Shown here one piece after another: positions 6,202 to 15,844 of a stretch of 64,000 nt of DNA. Positions within the stretch are counted from its first letter, which is position 1. Each line of letters starts with the position of its first letter. A program made the position numbers and the translations under genes. Under the pieces are notes generated by a model. It ran no database searches. It was not told where the DNA came from and saw only the letters and a program-made list of their open reading frames with translations. The stretch comes from Tritonibacter scottomollicae (GTDB lineage Bacteria > Pseudomonadota > Alphaproteobacteria > Rhodobacterales > Rhodobacteraceae): contig NZ_PVUF01000014.1 in NCBI RefSeq assembly GCF_003003215.1, positions 29,082 through 93,081 of the forward strand, in the 5' to 3' direction.

Positions 6202-8684
6202 TGTTCTTTCGTGATGTGATGTCCGGTCTCTTTGGGGATGTGCCCTGGACCGAAGATGTTCCGGATTTGATGGGCGGGGATGTGCTTTCCGACATCCTGC
6301 CGTGGCGGGTCTATGATCCGGAAAAGAAGATCTATCACTTTCAGCATGGAAACGGCTTCCTCATTGAGGTGGGTGCCGCCATTGGTCAAAGCGATATGGC
6401 GGAAAACGTCGGTGGCGTCATTGCGGCCAACCTACCGTCCGATGCCACGTTTCAGGTGCTGAACTGGACCTCACCCGCCATTGATCCCATCACAGGACAT
6501 TGGAAGAAAGCCCGTCTTGGTCGCACGCCCCTGGTGGATGAAATGGTGCGCCAGCGAGAAGCCCATCTGAAAAACCTGCGCTTTGGCATGGAAGAGGATG
6601 GCGCTCGGGCGATCCCCTTTGATCGCCATATCTTCATCGCAGTCTGGCTGGAAAATGATGATCTGAGCATTGCAGACGAAAAGCGACTGAGTTCCATGCG
6701 GTCCGGTCTGCGCAACGTCTTCAATACGGTGAGCTGGGCCGAGGATGTGGAACCACGCCGCTTCCTCGCCTTTCTTCGCGAGCTGTTCCACACCGCACGG
6801 CCGGCCGGGAGCGACGGAGATTGGAACGAAGAAGCCTATGACGAACATATGCCGCTCAACTACCAGATGCCGGGCGCGACCCTGCGCGTCAGCAGTGATG
6901 CGCTGACCTTTTCCGGCACCCCGGAAATGTCGGCCACGGTTGCCTCGGTCAATGCCTACCCGCCGGAATGGGTCTTTGGTCTTGGCATGGCGCTCAACGG
7001 TGATCCCGCACGCCTGATGGATCGGCCCGTTGGTCCTGTTCTGACGTCCTTCACCCTGAAAGCGATGTCGGTGCAGAAAGCCGGGGCTTACATTGTCAAA
7101 AAGCGCGGTGCCGCCGAGCATGCGTCAACGACCTCCTTTGGGAAGTTCATTCCAAACTTTGCTGAGAAGAAACGGGAAATCGAAGATCTCGCCGGGGAAA
7201 TCAACGCCGGGGAACGCCTGTTCGAAACCCTGTACACGGTGGTTTCCTACGCCAAAGGTGGCGCGACCGATGCGCAGATGGCCTCAAGCGAGGTAGAGTC
7301 CATCTATCGTCGCCAGCGGGTCAAGCTCTCCAAAGACACCTATCTTCAGCTGCCGCTCTTCATGGCCAGTCTTCCCTTTGGCTGCTCGGACAAGATGATG
7401 TCTGATTTCGGGCGGCAGATGCGGATGCGGTTGATGAAATCCGCCGCCTCGATGTCATTCCTGCCGCTGCACGGTGAGTGGATGGGCAACGGTCGCGGCC
7501 AAGGCATGCTTCTGGCTGGTCGTCAGGGACAGATGTTCCAGTGGAACAACTTTGTATCTGCTGGCAACTACAATGTCGCAGTGGTCGGCAAGTCCGGGGC
7601 CGGTAAATCGGTGTTCATGCAGGAGCTGTCCGTTGGCATCTACACTGCTGGTGGCCGCGTCCTGGTGATCGACGACGGCTACTCGTTCAAGACCACTGCG
7701 GAAATCCTTGGCGGCAAGTTCATCGCCTTTGATGGCCAGACCCGCAACCGGCTCAACCCGTTCTCGCTGCTGGACGTGGATTCAATGGTCAGTGACGATT
7801 ACCGGACTGACGCTATCGAGCTTGTGACCCGTGTGGTTGCAACCATGGCGGATCTGGGCAGCAACAGTTCAGGCCGCGTCGAGGGCGTGGAAGAGGATTA
7901 CATTCGTGCCGCCATTTCAAAAGTCTGGAACGAGAAAGGCAGCGCGGGAGAAATCACCGATGTTCGGGATCACCTGAAAGAAGCGGCAAAAGAAGAGTCG
8001 CGCCTGCCGGATGTGGTGCGCAAGCTCGATGCATATTCCATAGGCGGTGCATATGGGCCGTATTTCGAAGGTGAAGCCAATATCGCGCTCGATGCCCCCT
8101 TCACCGTGGTGGAACTGAGCGACATCAAAGGGCAGGCGGGCCTTGAGGCCACCATCCTGCAGATCGTCATGTTCCTGGGCACGGAGCTTATGTACAAGAC
8201 GCCGCGCTCGGTCCCGGTCGCTATCGTGATCGACGAGGCCTGGGATCTGCTGAAAGGCGAGGCAACCGCCAAGTTCATCGAGGGCGTTGTGCGCCGGGCC
8301 AGGAAATACACCGGCGCCCTCATCACCGGCACGCAGTCGATGCAGGACTACAAGGCCAACCCGGCCGCAAACGTCTGTCTGGAAAACTCGGACTTTCGGA
8401 TCTTTCTCGCGCAGAAGCCAGAAAGCATCGACGCTCTGGGCAGTATCGACCCACCTGTGAAGATGCTTCTCAAGTCCATCACGTCGGTTCCCGGGCGGTT
8501 CTCTGAGCTGGCGATCCAAATGCCCGAAGGCTTTGCCTATGGTCGGCTGCTGCTCGATCCGTTCTCGCTGGCGGTGTTCTCCTCCAAAGGCAGCACGGTG
8601 GAGCGGATGAACCACTACAAGGCCCAAGGTATGACCACGGTCGAAGCCATCAAGACCCTCGTTGAACGGGGAGAAGTCTCATGA
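6198..8684 (+). CDS. traC: TraC, pilus-assembly ATPase (VirB4-like)
   Basis: 828-residue cytoplasmic ATPase that powers pilus assembly and retraction. Walker A GKSGAGKS lies at residues 464-471 and Walker B VAIVIDEAW around Asp679-Glu680, followed by a conserved TGTQS motif. The N-terminal half is the TraC-type domain with VFGLGMALNGDP and RFLAFLRELF features. The length is normal for F-type TraC. The start overlaps the preceding small gene and the end overlaps trbI by four bases. Confidence 0.95.
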   Translation: MMFFRDVMSGLFGDVPWTEDVPDLMGGDVLSDILPWRVYDPEKKIYHFQHGNGFLIEVGAAIGQSDMAENVGGVIAANLPSDATFQVLNWTSPAIDPITGHWKKARLGRTPLVDEMVRQREAHLKNLRFGMEEDGARAIPFDRHIFIAVWLENDDLSIADEKRLSSMRSGLRNVFNTVSWAEDVEPRRFLAFLRELFHTARPAGSDGDWNEEAYDEHMPLNYQMPGATLRVSSDALTFSGTPEMSATVASVNAYPPEWVFGLGMALNGDPARLMDRPVGPVLTSFTLKAMSVQKAGAYIVKKRGAAEHASTTSFGKFIPNFAEKKREIEDLAGEINAGERLFETLYTVVSYAKGGATDAQMASSEVESIYRRQRVKLSKDTYLQLPLFMASLPFGCSDKMMSDFGRQMRMRLMKSAASMSFLPLHGEWMGNGRGQGMLLAGRQGQMFQWNNFVSAGNYNVAVVGKSGAGKSVFMQELSVGIYTAGGRVLVIDDGYSFKTTAEILGGKFIAFDGQTRNRLNPFSLLDVDSMVSDDYRTDAIELVTRVVATMADLGSNSSGRVEGVEEDYIRAAISKVWNEKGSAGEITDVRDHLKEAAKEESRLPDVVRKLDAYSIGGAYGPYFEGEANIALDAPFTVVELSDIKGQAGLEATILQIVMFLGTELMYKTPRSVPVAIVIDEAWDLLKGEATAKFIEGVVRRARKYTGALITGTQSMQDYKANPAANVCLENSDFRIFLAQKPESIDALGSIDPPVKMLLKSITSVPGRFSELAIQMPEGFAYGRLLLDPFSLAVFSSKGSTVERMNHYKAQGMTTVEAIKTLVERGEVS

Positions 8685-9040
8685 GCTGGACCAAGAAAGT
8701 TCTCTTCGCGCTTTGTGCGGTTTTTGCCCTTCAGCTGACTGCGCTTGCCGTCATGGTGCTGCCGGATCTTTTCCGCTCAGAGCCATCCGTGGCTGTCTTC
8801 GATCCCGAGCGCAGCCTGACGATGTTTGTCATCTGGTCCAATGGGCGGGTGGATGACGCGAAATTCCAGCAAACCCTGCCGGTGTTCCAGCAGTCGGTCC
8901 AGACGGAAATCAACCGCCTGACGGCCGAGACAGGTCAGTTGGTCGTGCGCAAAGACGCCATCCTGTCGCAAAGCCGCGCGGCCTCCGTCGATGTCACCGA
9001 AACCATCATGCAGAAGGTGCTGACCGATGCGGCGTTCTAA
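8681..9040 (+). CDS. trbI: TrbI, F-type inner-membrane accessory protein
   Basis: 119 residues: one N-terminal membrane helix (FALCAVFALQLTALAVMVLP) followed by a periplasmic region with alternating charged residues and a conserved TETGQLVVRKDAILSQS-like segment. Size, topology and position between traC and traW match F-type TrbI, which influences pilus extension and retraction. It overlaps traC at the start and the S26 peptidase by 14 bases at the end. Confidence 0.8.
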   Translation: MSWTKKVLFALCAVFALQLTALAVMVLPDLFRSEPSVAVFDPERSLTMFVIWSNGRVDDAKFQQTLPVFQQSVQTEINRLTAETGQLVVRKDAILSQSRAASVDVTETIMQKVLTDAAF

Positions 9041-9539
9041 TCTTCTCTGGATCGTGCCTTCTCTGGCGTTTTGCGCTGTAGGTTACTACGGGCTGGCGTT
9101 TGGTCGCCTGACCCTTAATGCGTCAGACAGCCTGCAGGGCAACGCTTACGCCATGGTCACTTGGCCCTTGGATATTCGGCCCGGCACCATCGCTGCAATC
9201 AAACTTCCAGAGGTACTGCGCGACAAATTTGACGGGCACGAGCTTTACCTGACCAAGCGTATTGTCGGCATCGCCGGAGATCCTGTTTCGGTCAAAGGCA
9301 ACACCTTCTGCGTCAACGACAGCTGTGTAGAGGGCCAGCTGAAGGACGGCAAACTCGTGTCTCCTCTCTGGCAGGGTGACGTGGTTCCGGACGGCATGAT
9401 CGCAGTATTCGGTGACAGCGCTGACAGCCTCGACAGTCGCTATGCGGTGATCGGGCCCCGTCCAGTTGATGACGTGATCGCCACCGGCATCGAGATTGTT
9501 TTTCCCCATTGGACTGAACTCGCGGAGCGCTGGAAATGA
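9027..9539 (+). CDS. S26-family signal peptidase (TraF/TrhF type)
   Basis: 170 residues with one N-terminal membrane helix and the type I signal peptidase boxes. The nucleophile is predicted to be Ser35 in NASDSLQG and the general base Lys77 in LTKRIVGIAGD; a late GDSADSLDSR box is also present (S26 box E is GD(N/S)xxxSxDSR). In many conjugation systems this protease matures the propilin or cyclises the pilin. F itself relies on host LepB, so this gene is typical of the broader MPF-F family. It overlaps trbI and traW. Confidence 0.88.
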   Translation: MRRSNLLWIVPSLAFCAVGYYGLAFGRLTLNASDSLQGNAYAMVTWPLDIRPGTIAAIKLPEVLRDKFDGHELYLTKRIVGIAGDPVSVKGNTFCVNDSCVEGQLKDGKLVSPLWQGDVVPDGMIAVFGDSADSLDSRYAVIGPRPVDDVIATGIEIVFPHWTELAERWK

Positions 9540-10183
9540 TCGCACATCGTCTCTTCCATACCGTTCTCCTGTGCTCGCTTGCTGCTGCAGGGCAGGGGGT
9601 GGCCAAGGATCTCGGCACCCATGGACCTCTATTCGAGGTCGCAGAGCCCTCGCTTCTGGACACCATCAAAGCGCGCCTCAAGGACATGGAGGCGGCGGGT
9701 GAGCTGGATGCGATGCGTCAGGAAATGCAGGACACCACCCGCGCCTATGTCAGTCGTCCGCGCCCGGTGCAGGGCCTCGGCAAGGCTGAAGACTATGCGA
9801 TTTGGGAAGTCGATATGTCGATCACGCTCACCGAGGATCTGGCCGACCACCAAGGACAGATCTTCGCGCATGCCGGCACCGTCGTGAACCCGATGGCCTA
9901 CTCACGGTTCAACAAGCGGATCGTGCTGCTGGACGGCGACGATCCAGATCAGGTTTCCTTTGCCCTCTCTGATGGCGATGAGCTGGACACGCTTCTAGTG
10001 CTGGTGAACGGGGATCCTCTCGGGCTGATGCGGGAACATGGTCGCCGGTTCTATTTCGATCAGGACGCTGTGCTTGTGAAACGCTTCGGCGTCCAGAACG
10101 TGCCGGCTGTCGTCCAGCGCGCCGATCCCTTCATGCAAGTGGAAGAAATCGCCCTCGGGAAGGGCGGGGAGATTGCACAATGA
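9536..10183 (+). CDS. traW: TraW, periplasmic pilus assembly protein
   Basis: 215 residues with a signal peptide (LLCSLAAAGQGVAKD). The TraW hallmarks are the early KDLGTHGPLFEVAEP segment and the central YFDQDAVLVKRFGVQNVPAVV region. In F, TraW acts with TrbC and TraU in periplasmic steps of pilus assembly. It overlaps the S26 peptidase and traU genes by four bases on each side. Confidence 0.92.
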   Translation: MIAHRLFHTVLLCSLAAAGQGVAKDLGTHGPLFEVAEPSLLDTIKARLKDMEAAGELDAMRQEMQDTTRAYVSRPRPVQGLGKAEDYAIWEVDMSITLTEDLADHQGQIFAHAGTVVNPMAYSRFNKRIVLLDGDDPDQVSFALSDGDELDTLLVLVNGDPLGLMREHGRRFYFDQDAVLVKRFGVQNVPAVVQRADPFMQVEEIALGKGGEIAQ

Positions 10184-11169
10184 CATTCCGTTCCTTGCTC
10201 TTCGTCCTGACGTTCAGCCTCGCTGCGACGCAGGCGGCCGCCATTTGCAACAAGCGGTTCTTGAACCCGATCACAGAAATCTGCTGGGATTGCATCTTTC
10301 CGATTTCCATCGGCGGGTTGAGCCTGAGCATCGGTGCCAGCCGCCCCGATACGGACAATCAGTCCTTTCCTCTTTGCATCTGTCCGGGCGTCCCTCCGCG
10401 CCCTGGACTGGCCATTGGCTTGTGGGAACCGGCTCGGCTCGTCGATGTAGCCAATGAACCCGGCTGCTTTGTGAATATGGGTTTTGACATGGATTTCGGG
10501 CTGCTTTCGCTCGGGAAATCCAGCGCCAGCCAGCAGAACGGCGGCAGCACCGGATCGAGCTGGCAGGCTCACTATTATTTCTACCCGCTGATTTCATGGC
10601 TCGGTGTGATCGTGGACGGCCTCTGCATGCAGAATGCGCAGTTTGACGTCGCCTATATCTCGGAAATCGACCCGCTCTGGCAGGACGCCGAGTTGAACAA
10701 CCTGATCAACCCGGAAGCCATTCTCTTTGCCAATCCGATCGCGCAGGCCGCGTGTTCTGCAGATTGCGTCCAGTCATCCTCTGGCAGGTTGCCGATGGAC
10801 AGCCTGTTCTGGTGCACCGGCTGTGGCGGCTCGATCTATCCTATTCAAGGCGATGTCAGCGCGCATGTCGGTGGGGTGATGGCCAGTCAGGTTGTTGCCA
10901 CCAAGATGGTCGCGCGGATGCATCGCCTTCTGATCGCCCGCCAGACGGCCTCCGACCGGGCCTTGTGTCAAACGCGGTCGCAGCCGGTGATCAAGAAAAG
11001 CCAGTACCGGATGCAGATCACCCGCCCGCGCCCCAAAACCTCGGGACGCTATGGCTGCGGCCCCATCGGCTTCTCATCTCAATTTGTCGACACCCTGCGG
11101 GAGTTCCCCTTCAAAGGGGAATCCTTCGGCTGGCTGCTGTGGAGGAAAAGAAATTGCTGCGCACTCTGA
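10180..11169 (+). CDS. traU: TraU, periplasmic DNA-transfer protein
   Basis: 329 residues; signal peptide then CNKRFLNPITEICWDCIFPI, the diagnostic TraU N-terminus. Many cysteines, including the SADCVQSSS and FWCTGCGGSIYP motifs, indicate a disulfide-rich periplasmic protein. In F, TraU is needed more for DNA transfer than for pilus growth. The gene overlaps traW and the start of trbC. Confidence 0.95.
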   Translation: MTFRSLLFVLTFSLAATQAAAICNKRFLNPITEICWDCIFPISIGGLSLSIGASRPDTDNQSFPLCICPGVPPRPGLAIGLWEPARLVDVANEPGCFVNMGFDMDFGLLSLGKSSASQQNGGSTGSSWQAHYYFYPLISWLGVIVDGLCMQNAQFDVAYISEIDPLWQDAELNNLINPEAILFANPIAQAACSADCVQSSSGRLPMDSLFWCTGCGGSIYPIQGDVSAHVGGVMASQVVATKMVARMHRLLIARQTASDRALCQTRSQPVIKKSQYRMQITRPRPKTSGRYGCGPIGFSSQFVDTLREFPFKGESFGWLLWRKRNCCAL

Positions 11170-11909
11170 GCTTTGCATTGGCGGCAAGCGCCGCTCTGAC
11201 GTCTCCGGTCCTGGCACAGGATGATGAGGACAAGGTGATCGACTATGCACCCGGCAGCACCGGGCGCATCACAGCCCCGCTGGCCACCATCGTGGATGAC
11301 GCCAAGCGTCAGGGCGAAGCCCTGCGCGAGACCCTGATCCCGCAAGATGCGGCAGAGGGTGCATTTTCCGGTGTGGACTTCGAAGATCTCCGGACCAAGG
11401 CACTCTCGCACCCTCGGGTGAAGGCGCTTCTTGGAGCCAATGGGGCAGGGGTCTCGGGCGCAGAAGGAGATGAGGTGCGCTATGACGGGTCCACTGTGTT
11501 CCTGCTGGCCTCCTTCTCGATGCCCAAAGCCTCCCTGCGGCAGATGATGGAAGAAGCCAGCACCTATGGGCTTCCCATCGTGTTCCGTGGCTTCGTCAAC
11601 AACTCGGTCTATGAAACGCGGGCCGCGCTGGAAGAAACCTTCGGCTCGATGGATGACGCGGTTGGCTTTTCCATCGACCCGACTGTCTTTGCCCGCTTTG
11701 GCGTCACCTCTGCACCGCAAGTGATCGCCATGGGGGAGGCCGTGGATGTTTGCGAAACACCCGGTTGCGAAAACGATCCTGTGCCTCCGCATGACCGGGT
11801 GGGCGGCAACGTACCTGTGGAGTTTGCCCTGCGCATGATCGCGGACCAGGGCGATGTGGCGGCAGCTGAAGCGGCCCGACTGCTGCAGGAGGCTCACGAT
11901 GCGCAGTAA
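11154..11909 (+). CDS. trbC: TrbC, periplasmic pilus assembly protein
   Basis: 251 residues from TTG 11154, which has GGAGG eight bases upstream and overlaps traU; GTG 11139 is an in-frame alternative. A signal peptide (ALAASAALTSPVLAQ) precedes an acidic linker and a thioredoxin-like TrbC domain with VFLLASFSMPKASLRQMMEEA and PIVFRGFVNNS. A CETPGCEN pair occurs late. TrbC works with TraW in pilus assembly. The frame is open far upstream but that part shadows traU. Confidence 0.88.
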   Translation: MLRTLSFALAASAALTSPVLAQDDEDKVIDYAPGSTGRITAPLATIVDDAKRQGEALRETLIPQDAAEGAFSGVDFEDLRTKALSHPRVKALLGANGAGVSGAEGDEVRYDGSTVFLLASFSMPKASLRQMMEEASTYGLPIVFRGFVNNSVYETRAALEETFGSMDDAVGFSIDPTVFARFGVTSAPQVIAMGEAVDVCETPGCENDPVPPHDRVGGNVPVEFALRMIADQGDVAAAEAARLLQEAHDAQ

Positions 11910-13317
11910 GCTTATCACCGCCTCCGCTCTGCTTTGCGTTCTTGCTCCGATGGCAGTTGCGCAATCCGCCATGGATCGTGCGGCCGCGGCGGCCGGCGCC
12001 GCGGTGGATACGGACAGCACGTTTCAGGATGGCAAGATCAACGAGGTGGTCACGCCCTTTGAAACCTCAAATCCAAACGAGGCTGGCATGAACCATACCA
12101 GCTTTGAGGATCGGATCCTTCAGATGCGGGACGCGGACAACAATCAGGGGCGGGTTCTGCGCGCCACTGAGGACAGTGCCGAGATCCGTCCGGACGTTGA
12201 CATCGACGGGCAGGGTGAGTTGTTCGATGACGCAAATTGGGCGCATGAAAACGCCGACGACATCGCCGGCCAATACTTCACCAGCGAGAGCGGCAGCTGC
12301 ACGACGCCAGACGTGCCGGTCTCGAACATTCGCGATGAGTTCTGCGAGAGCCTGCCACGCCGCCAGAACCATACCTGCGAATTGATCCGCAATATCTGGG
12401 TGGACCGCACCGACCGCTACAGATGCGACAAGCGCGCGGCCAACTTCGTGAAGGTCTGCGAAAAAGTCTCCAGCTACTCCTGCAACGTCAACACAAATGC
12501 AAACGCCTGCATCTCCCGCAAGGTGCGGTTTGAAGGTGGCGATGTGACATGGAATGGCAATGAAGCAACGATTTCACTGCCAGAGCCAGATCAAAAGCCT
12601 GCCGCTCCGATCCACTGGCAAAGCCCAGACCTTACCGCTTATGCAACGCTCGCGAAGCATGAGTTCTCGATTAGCTTCTCCGACAGGTTTCAGCCGTCCA
12701 GTGTAATGTTAAAGACCGTGACTGCCGGTGGTCCGGTCCAGATCATTGGTGACGACGGGCGCCCGATTACCACCGTCGCCTCATCAATCATCAGCACGTT
12801 CGGAAATCCCTCTGGGACCTGGAGCCATTATTTTCCCGTGAACTCTGAAGATGGTCTGCTCGTGCCCATGACTGCATGGCACGATAGGGGAAGCGGCGTA
12901 CAAGCGTGGTTGGAAGCCTGGATCGTAAAATTCCCACTGTCAGTGGATTGCCAGTTTGACCCCTACTGCAACCATCGGATCGACTACAACGCCACATCAA
13001 ATGTCTTTGAAACTGGCTGGGACATTGGCAGGGATGCCCCTGTGGAATGGGCATTGCGTTGGGTCACGAACTACTCGGTCTATGCGAATGTCGTTCACAA
13101 CACTTCAGTTACCAGAAACGTCCTGCGCTTTCTGGAGCTAGAGCACTTCACGGAAACCAATCCAGCAGGGGCCGAGCGCTTCCGCGAAAACCGGATGACG
13201 GCCCGCGTCGTCTACAACAACGCGACCCCGGCAAATGGCGCGGCACAGCTCACTTTCGAATTCGAAGGCGCGTGCTGTGACAGTTTCACGGATACGGGGG
13301 GCGAAACATGCGAGTGA
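11899..13317 (+). CDS. traN: TraN N-terminal protein (split TraN, part 1)
   Basis: 472 residues from ATG 11899, overlapping the trbC stop. A signal peptide ends near AVAQS. A first part contains GKINEVVTPFETSNPNEAG and YFTSESGSCTTPDVPVSN, then cysteine-rich segments CESLPRRQNHTC and CEKVSSYSCN, as in the N-terminal half of F-type TraN, the outer-membrane protein that stabilises mating pairs by contacting recipient surface proteins. The protein stops with GACCDSFTDTGGETC and the following gene supplies the TraN C-terminal half with its own signal peptide. Confidence 0.82.
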   Translation: MRSKLITASALLCVLAPMAVAQSAMDRAAAAAGAAVDTDSTFQDGKINEVVTPFETSNPNEAGMNHTSFEDRILQMRDADNNQGRVLRATEDSAEIRPDVDIDGQGELFDDANWAHENADDIAGQYFTSESGSCTTPDVPVSNIRDEFCESLPRRQNHTCELIRNIWVDRTDRYRCDKRAANFVKVCEKVSSYSCNVNTNANACISRKVRFEGGDVTWNGNEATISLPEPDQKPAAPIHWQSPDLTAYATLAKHEFSISFSDRFQPSSVMLKTVTAGGPVQIIGDDGRPITTVASSIISTFGNPSGTWSHYFPVNSEDGLLVPMTAWHDRGSGVQAWLEAWIVKFPLSVDCQFDPYCNHRIDYNATSNVFETGWDIGRDAPVEWALRWVTNYSVYANVVHNTSVTRNVLRFLELEHFTETNPAGAERFRENRMTARVVYNNATPANGAAQLTFEFEGACCDSFTDTGGETCE

Positions 13318-14624
13318 TTTGCACCCTTTCCCTGCTTCTGAGCCTGTTTCAGGTCTGGGTCAGCCCGGCTGTCGCTGCAATCACCTGCACGGATCCAACT
13401 TATGACTGTGTTGAATGGTCTGATGGTGAGCTGGTGGGCGGCATCAACATTGGGCGCCACTGCGCGCGCTATGCTGGTCGGCAAGACTGCGTAGACAGCG
13501 ATCCCATCAACCAATGTACGGCGCTCCAAGCCAGCGCAAAATGTGAGCGGACCAACCGCGAATGCGTCGATTACAAGAATGGTGCCTGCCGTCAGTGGCG
13601 TGAACGCTTCAGCTGCCTCAACGAGAATGAGAATATGGCTCCTGCGGTGCTGACCAGCACCGAGTTTGGGCCGACACAAGAGAATATCATCAACCAATGC
13701 TCCGAGTACGAGGGGCGAAGTGAGTGTGAGCTTGTTAACACCAGAACCACTGAGGGCGCAGAGATCCGCGACATCAATCGCAAGGATTTCTCGCGCAGCT
13801 GGTGGAAACGTGAGCGGACGTATTCCTGTCTGGCTCCGGGTGAAGGGGACAACACCTGTGGGCCGCTTGAGAGCGATCCGACCTGCACCCTGCAAGGCGC
13901 AACCTGTCTGGTCGAGAATGCCAACGGCGTCTGCAGCAACCGCGAGTTCCACTACACCTGCGGCGTCCAGTCCGGGGATCTTGAGACCAGCTGCGAGCCG
14001 ATCAACGTCTGTGTCGGTGACAACTGCATGGGCATCGAGCAGGAAACCTCCAGTGACTTCGGCAGCTCCGCCGCCTGGCTGAACGTACTGGCACAGATGC
14101 AGCGCGACTACCGCGCGCAGGCTGCGACCGATCCGAACGATGTTCGTTTCTTCACAGGCACCAAAATGACCTGCAGTAAGGCCCCCGGCCGGAACTGCTG
14201 TTCGACGGGTGGTATCTTCGGCAGCACCTGTCCGGAGTCGGCGGCCATTCTTCGAGACAAGCGGGCTGCCGGATCGACCCACTATGTCGGTGTAACCTGT
14301 CAGCAGAAGGTTTTGGGCCACTGCGTCAAGAAGCGCTACCACTACTGCACCTTCAACTCGAAGTTTGGTCGCGTCTTCGTCGAAGAGTTCAAGAAGCAGG
14401 TCGAGGAAGGCTGGGGCACACCTCATGCTTCGGATTGTGGCTCTGTCACCATCGAAGATTTCGGCAATGTGGACATTGAAGAGATGGATCTGTCCGAGGT
14501 GTTTGGCGACATCATGGGGACCATCCAACTCCCGGTGTCTGAGGGCATTCAGGACTTCTTCGAAGATCGCTTTCCTGATGCCGAGGGCGATGCGTCAGGC
14601 GCATTCGAGGAGGTTGGCCAATGA
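13308..14624 (+). CDS. traN: TraN C-terminal protein (split TraN, part 2)
   Basis: 438 residues with an independent signal peptide (LSLLLSLFQVWVSPAVAA). Over 30 cysteines; repeated C-x(n)-C units early, then the TraN C-terminal signature: KAPGRNCCSTGGIFGSTC, THYVGVTCQQKVLGHCVKKR, YCTFNSKFGRVFVEEF and GWGTPHASDC. Because it starts with a secretion signal and overlaps part 1 by ten bases, this is a real two-gene arrangement rather than a recent frameshift. The two products presumably pair in the outer membrane. Confidence 0.85.
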   Translation: MRVICTLSLLLSLFQVWVSPAVAAITCTDPTYDCVEWSDGELVGGINIGRHCARYAGRQDCVDSDPINQCTALQASAKCERTNRECVDYKNGACRQWRERFSCLNENENMAPAVLTSTEFGPTQENIINQCSEYEGRSECELVNTRTTEGAEIRDINRKDFSRSWWKRERTYSCLAPGEGDNTCGPLESDPTCTLQGATCLVENANGVCSNREFHYTCGVQSGDLETSCEPINVCVGDNCMGIEQETSSDFGSSAAWLNVLAQMQRDYRAQAATDPNDVRFFTGTKMTCSKAPGRNCCSTGGIFGSTCPESAAILRDKRAAGSTHYVGVTCQQKVLGHCVKKRYHYCTFNSKFGRVFVEEFKKQVEEGWGTPHASDCGSVTIEDFGNVDIEEMDLSEVFGDIMGTIQLPVSEGIQDFFEDRFPDAEGDASGAFEEVGQ

Positions 14625-15013
14625 ACCGGCGCATATTCCTCCTGTCTTCCTTCTCCTTGGTGACAATGCCTGCGCTGGTCGTGGCGCAGGGAAATGTTGG
14701 GGTCATCTTCGTGGGCGCATCCTGGTGCGCGTTCTGCAAATCTGCCGCCCCGGTTCTGGCCGCCATGACGCAACCGGCGGGTATTCCGGTTCTTGTGGCC
14801 TCGCATGACGCCCGCCCCATCCCGCCCTTTGCGGAAATGGTGGATGCCCGCACGCATCCCATCGCCTCGCAAATCAAGGCGCTTCCCACAACCATGATCT
14901 ATTCGCAGGAGGCCGGAACCGTGACGGGACAGATCTCGGGCTACCGCAACGCGCGCCAATATGCGCAGTCCGTCAAAGCGGCCATTCTCGCAGCTGCAGG
15001 GGGGCAGGGATAA
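14621..15013 (+). CDS. Periplasmic thioredoxin-like protein (TrbB role)
   Basis: 130 residues: signal peptide (LLSSFSLVTMPALVVAQ), then a thioredoxin fold with active site Cys36-Ala-Phe-Cys39 preceded by Trp, and the cis-proline region LPTTMIY. It lies between the cysteine-rich TraN and TraF genes, with four-base or one-base overlaps. In F, TrbB has a comparable thioredoxin fold and helps disulfide formation in TraN, TraU and TraH; this protein likely fills that role. Confidence 0.75.
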   Translation: MNRRIFLLSSFSLVTMPALVVAQGNVGVIFVGASWCAFCKSAAPVLAAMTQPAGIPVLVASHDARPIPPFAEMVDARTHPIASQIKALPTTMIYSQEAGTVTGQISGYRNARQYAQSVKAAILAAAGGQG

Positions 15014-15831
15014 TGCTCAAGCCTGCAACTCTTGCCCTCCTGCTGGCCTCCGTCGCAGCCCCGGTACAAGCCCGGCTTACCTGCAATGGGGCCGAAGTGG
15101 ACGGCTGGCATTTTTACTGCGACCCCGAACCTGCCAAGGAGCCGGAACCCGCGCCACCGCCGCCTGAACCGGAAGCCAAGAAGCAACCGCAGGATCCCGA
15201 AGAGCCAAAGGAAATGACAGCGACGGAAGAGATCGAGGCATTCCGCAAATACGCGGATGAGCTGAAGCATCGCGCCATTCTCGATCCGACCCCGGAAAAC
15301 GTGCAGGCCTATATGGAGGTCAACAAGCAGATGGCGCAGCAGGCGGCACGCTTTGCAGCGGTCTGGCAGCGCGTTCTCTTTGGCACCCCGCACCTCGATG
15401 CAAATGTCAGCCGCCCACTGACCCAGATGGGCACCAATATCTATCAGGATCAGCGCAACGCAGCAGAGCAGGCCGCTTTGCAGCGGGCCGCGCAGGATGC
15501 CGGTCTGATCTTTGTCTATGACGATCCGGTTGATTGCCGCCTCTGTCTGGCACAGGCGCAGATCCTCGACGCTATGCGGAACGCATACGGCGTGGAAATC
15601 CTCGCGGTGTCCACCGATGGCAGTCCGATTCAATACTTCCCTGATGCCGTGCCCAATGAAGGCCAGCTCGAAGCGCTGGACCTTGCTGACAAGCCGCGCC
15701 CCTTCATTGCCATTGTCGATCCCACCAGCGGCGAGACGCAGCTGATCGGGGGCGGGTTGCTGACGGAAGACCAGATCCTTGAGCGCATCTACGTGGTTCG
15801 GGAAGTGCCCATGGGCGAACGGTTTGAGTGA
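15013..15831 (+). CDS. traF: TraF, thioredoxin-fold pilus assembly protein
   Basis: 272 residues; signal peptide, Pro/Glu-rich linker (residues about 35-70), then the TraF domain with TATEEIEAFRKYADELKHRAIL and a thioredoxin-like part GLIFVYDDPVDCRLC with Cys175 and Cys178. F TraF lacks a redox pair, but many relatives keep CxxC, as here. TraF acts with TraH and TraW in periplasmic pilus assembly. It begins at the stop of the thioredoxin gene. Confidence 0.88.
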   Translation: MLKPATLALLLASVAAPVQARLTCNGAEVDGWHFYCDPEPAKEPEPAPPPPEPEAKKQPQDPEEPKEMTATEEIEAFRKYADELKHRAILDPTPENVQAYMEVNKQMAQQAARFAAVWQRVLFGTPHLDANVSRPLTQMGTNIYQDQRNAAEQAALQRAAQDAGLIFVYDDPVDCRLCLAQAQILDAMRNAYGVEILAVSTDGSPIQYFPDAVPNEGQLEALDLADKPRPFIAIVDPTSGETQLIGGGLLTEDQILERIYVVREVPMGERFE

Positions 15832-15844
15832 AGGAGCAGGTACA

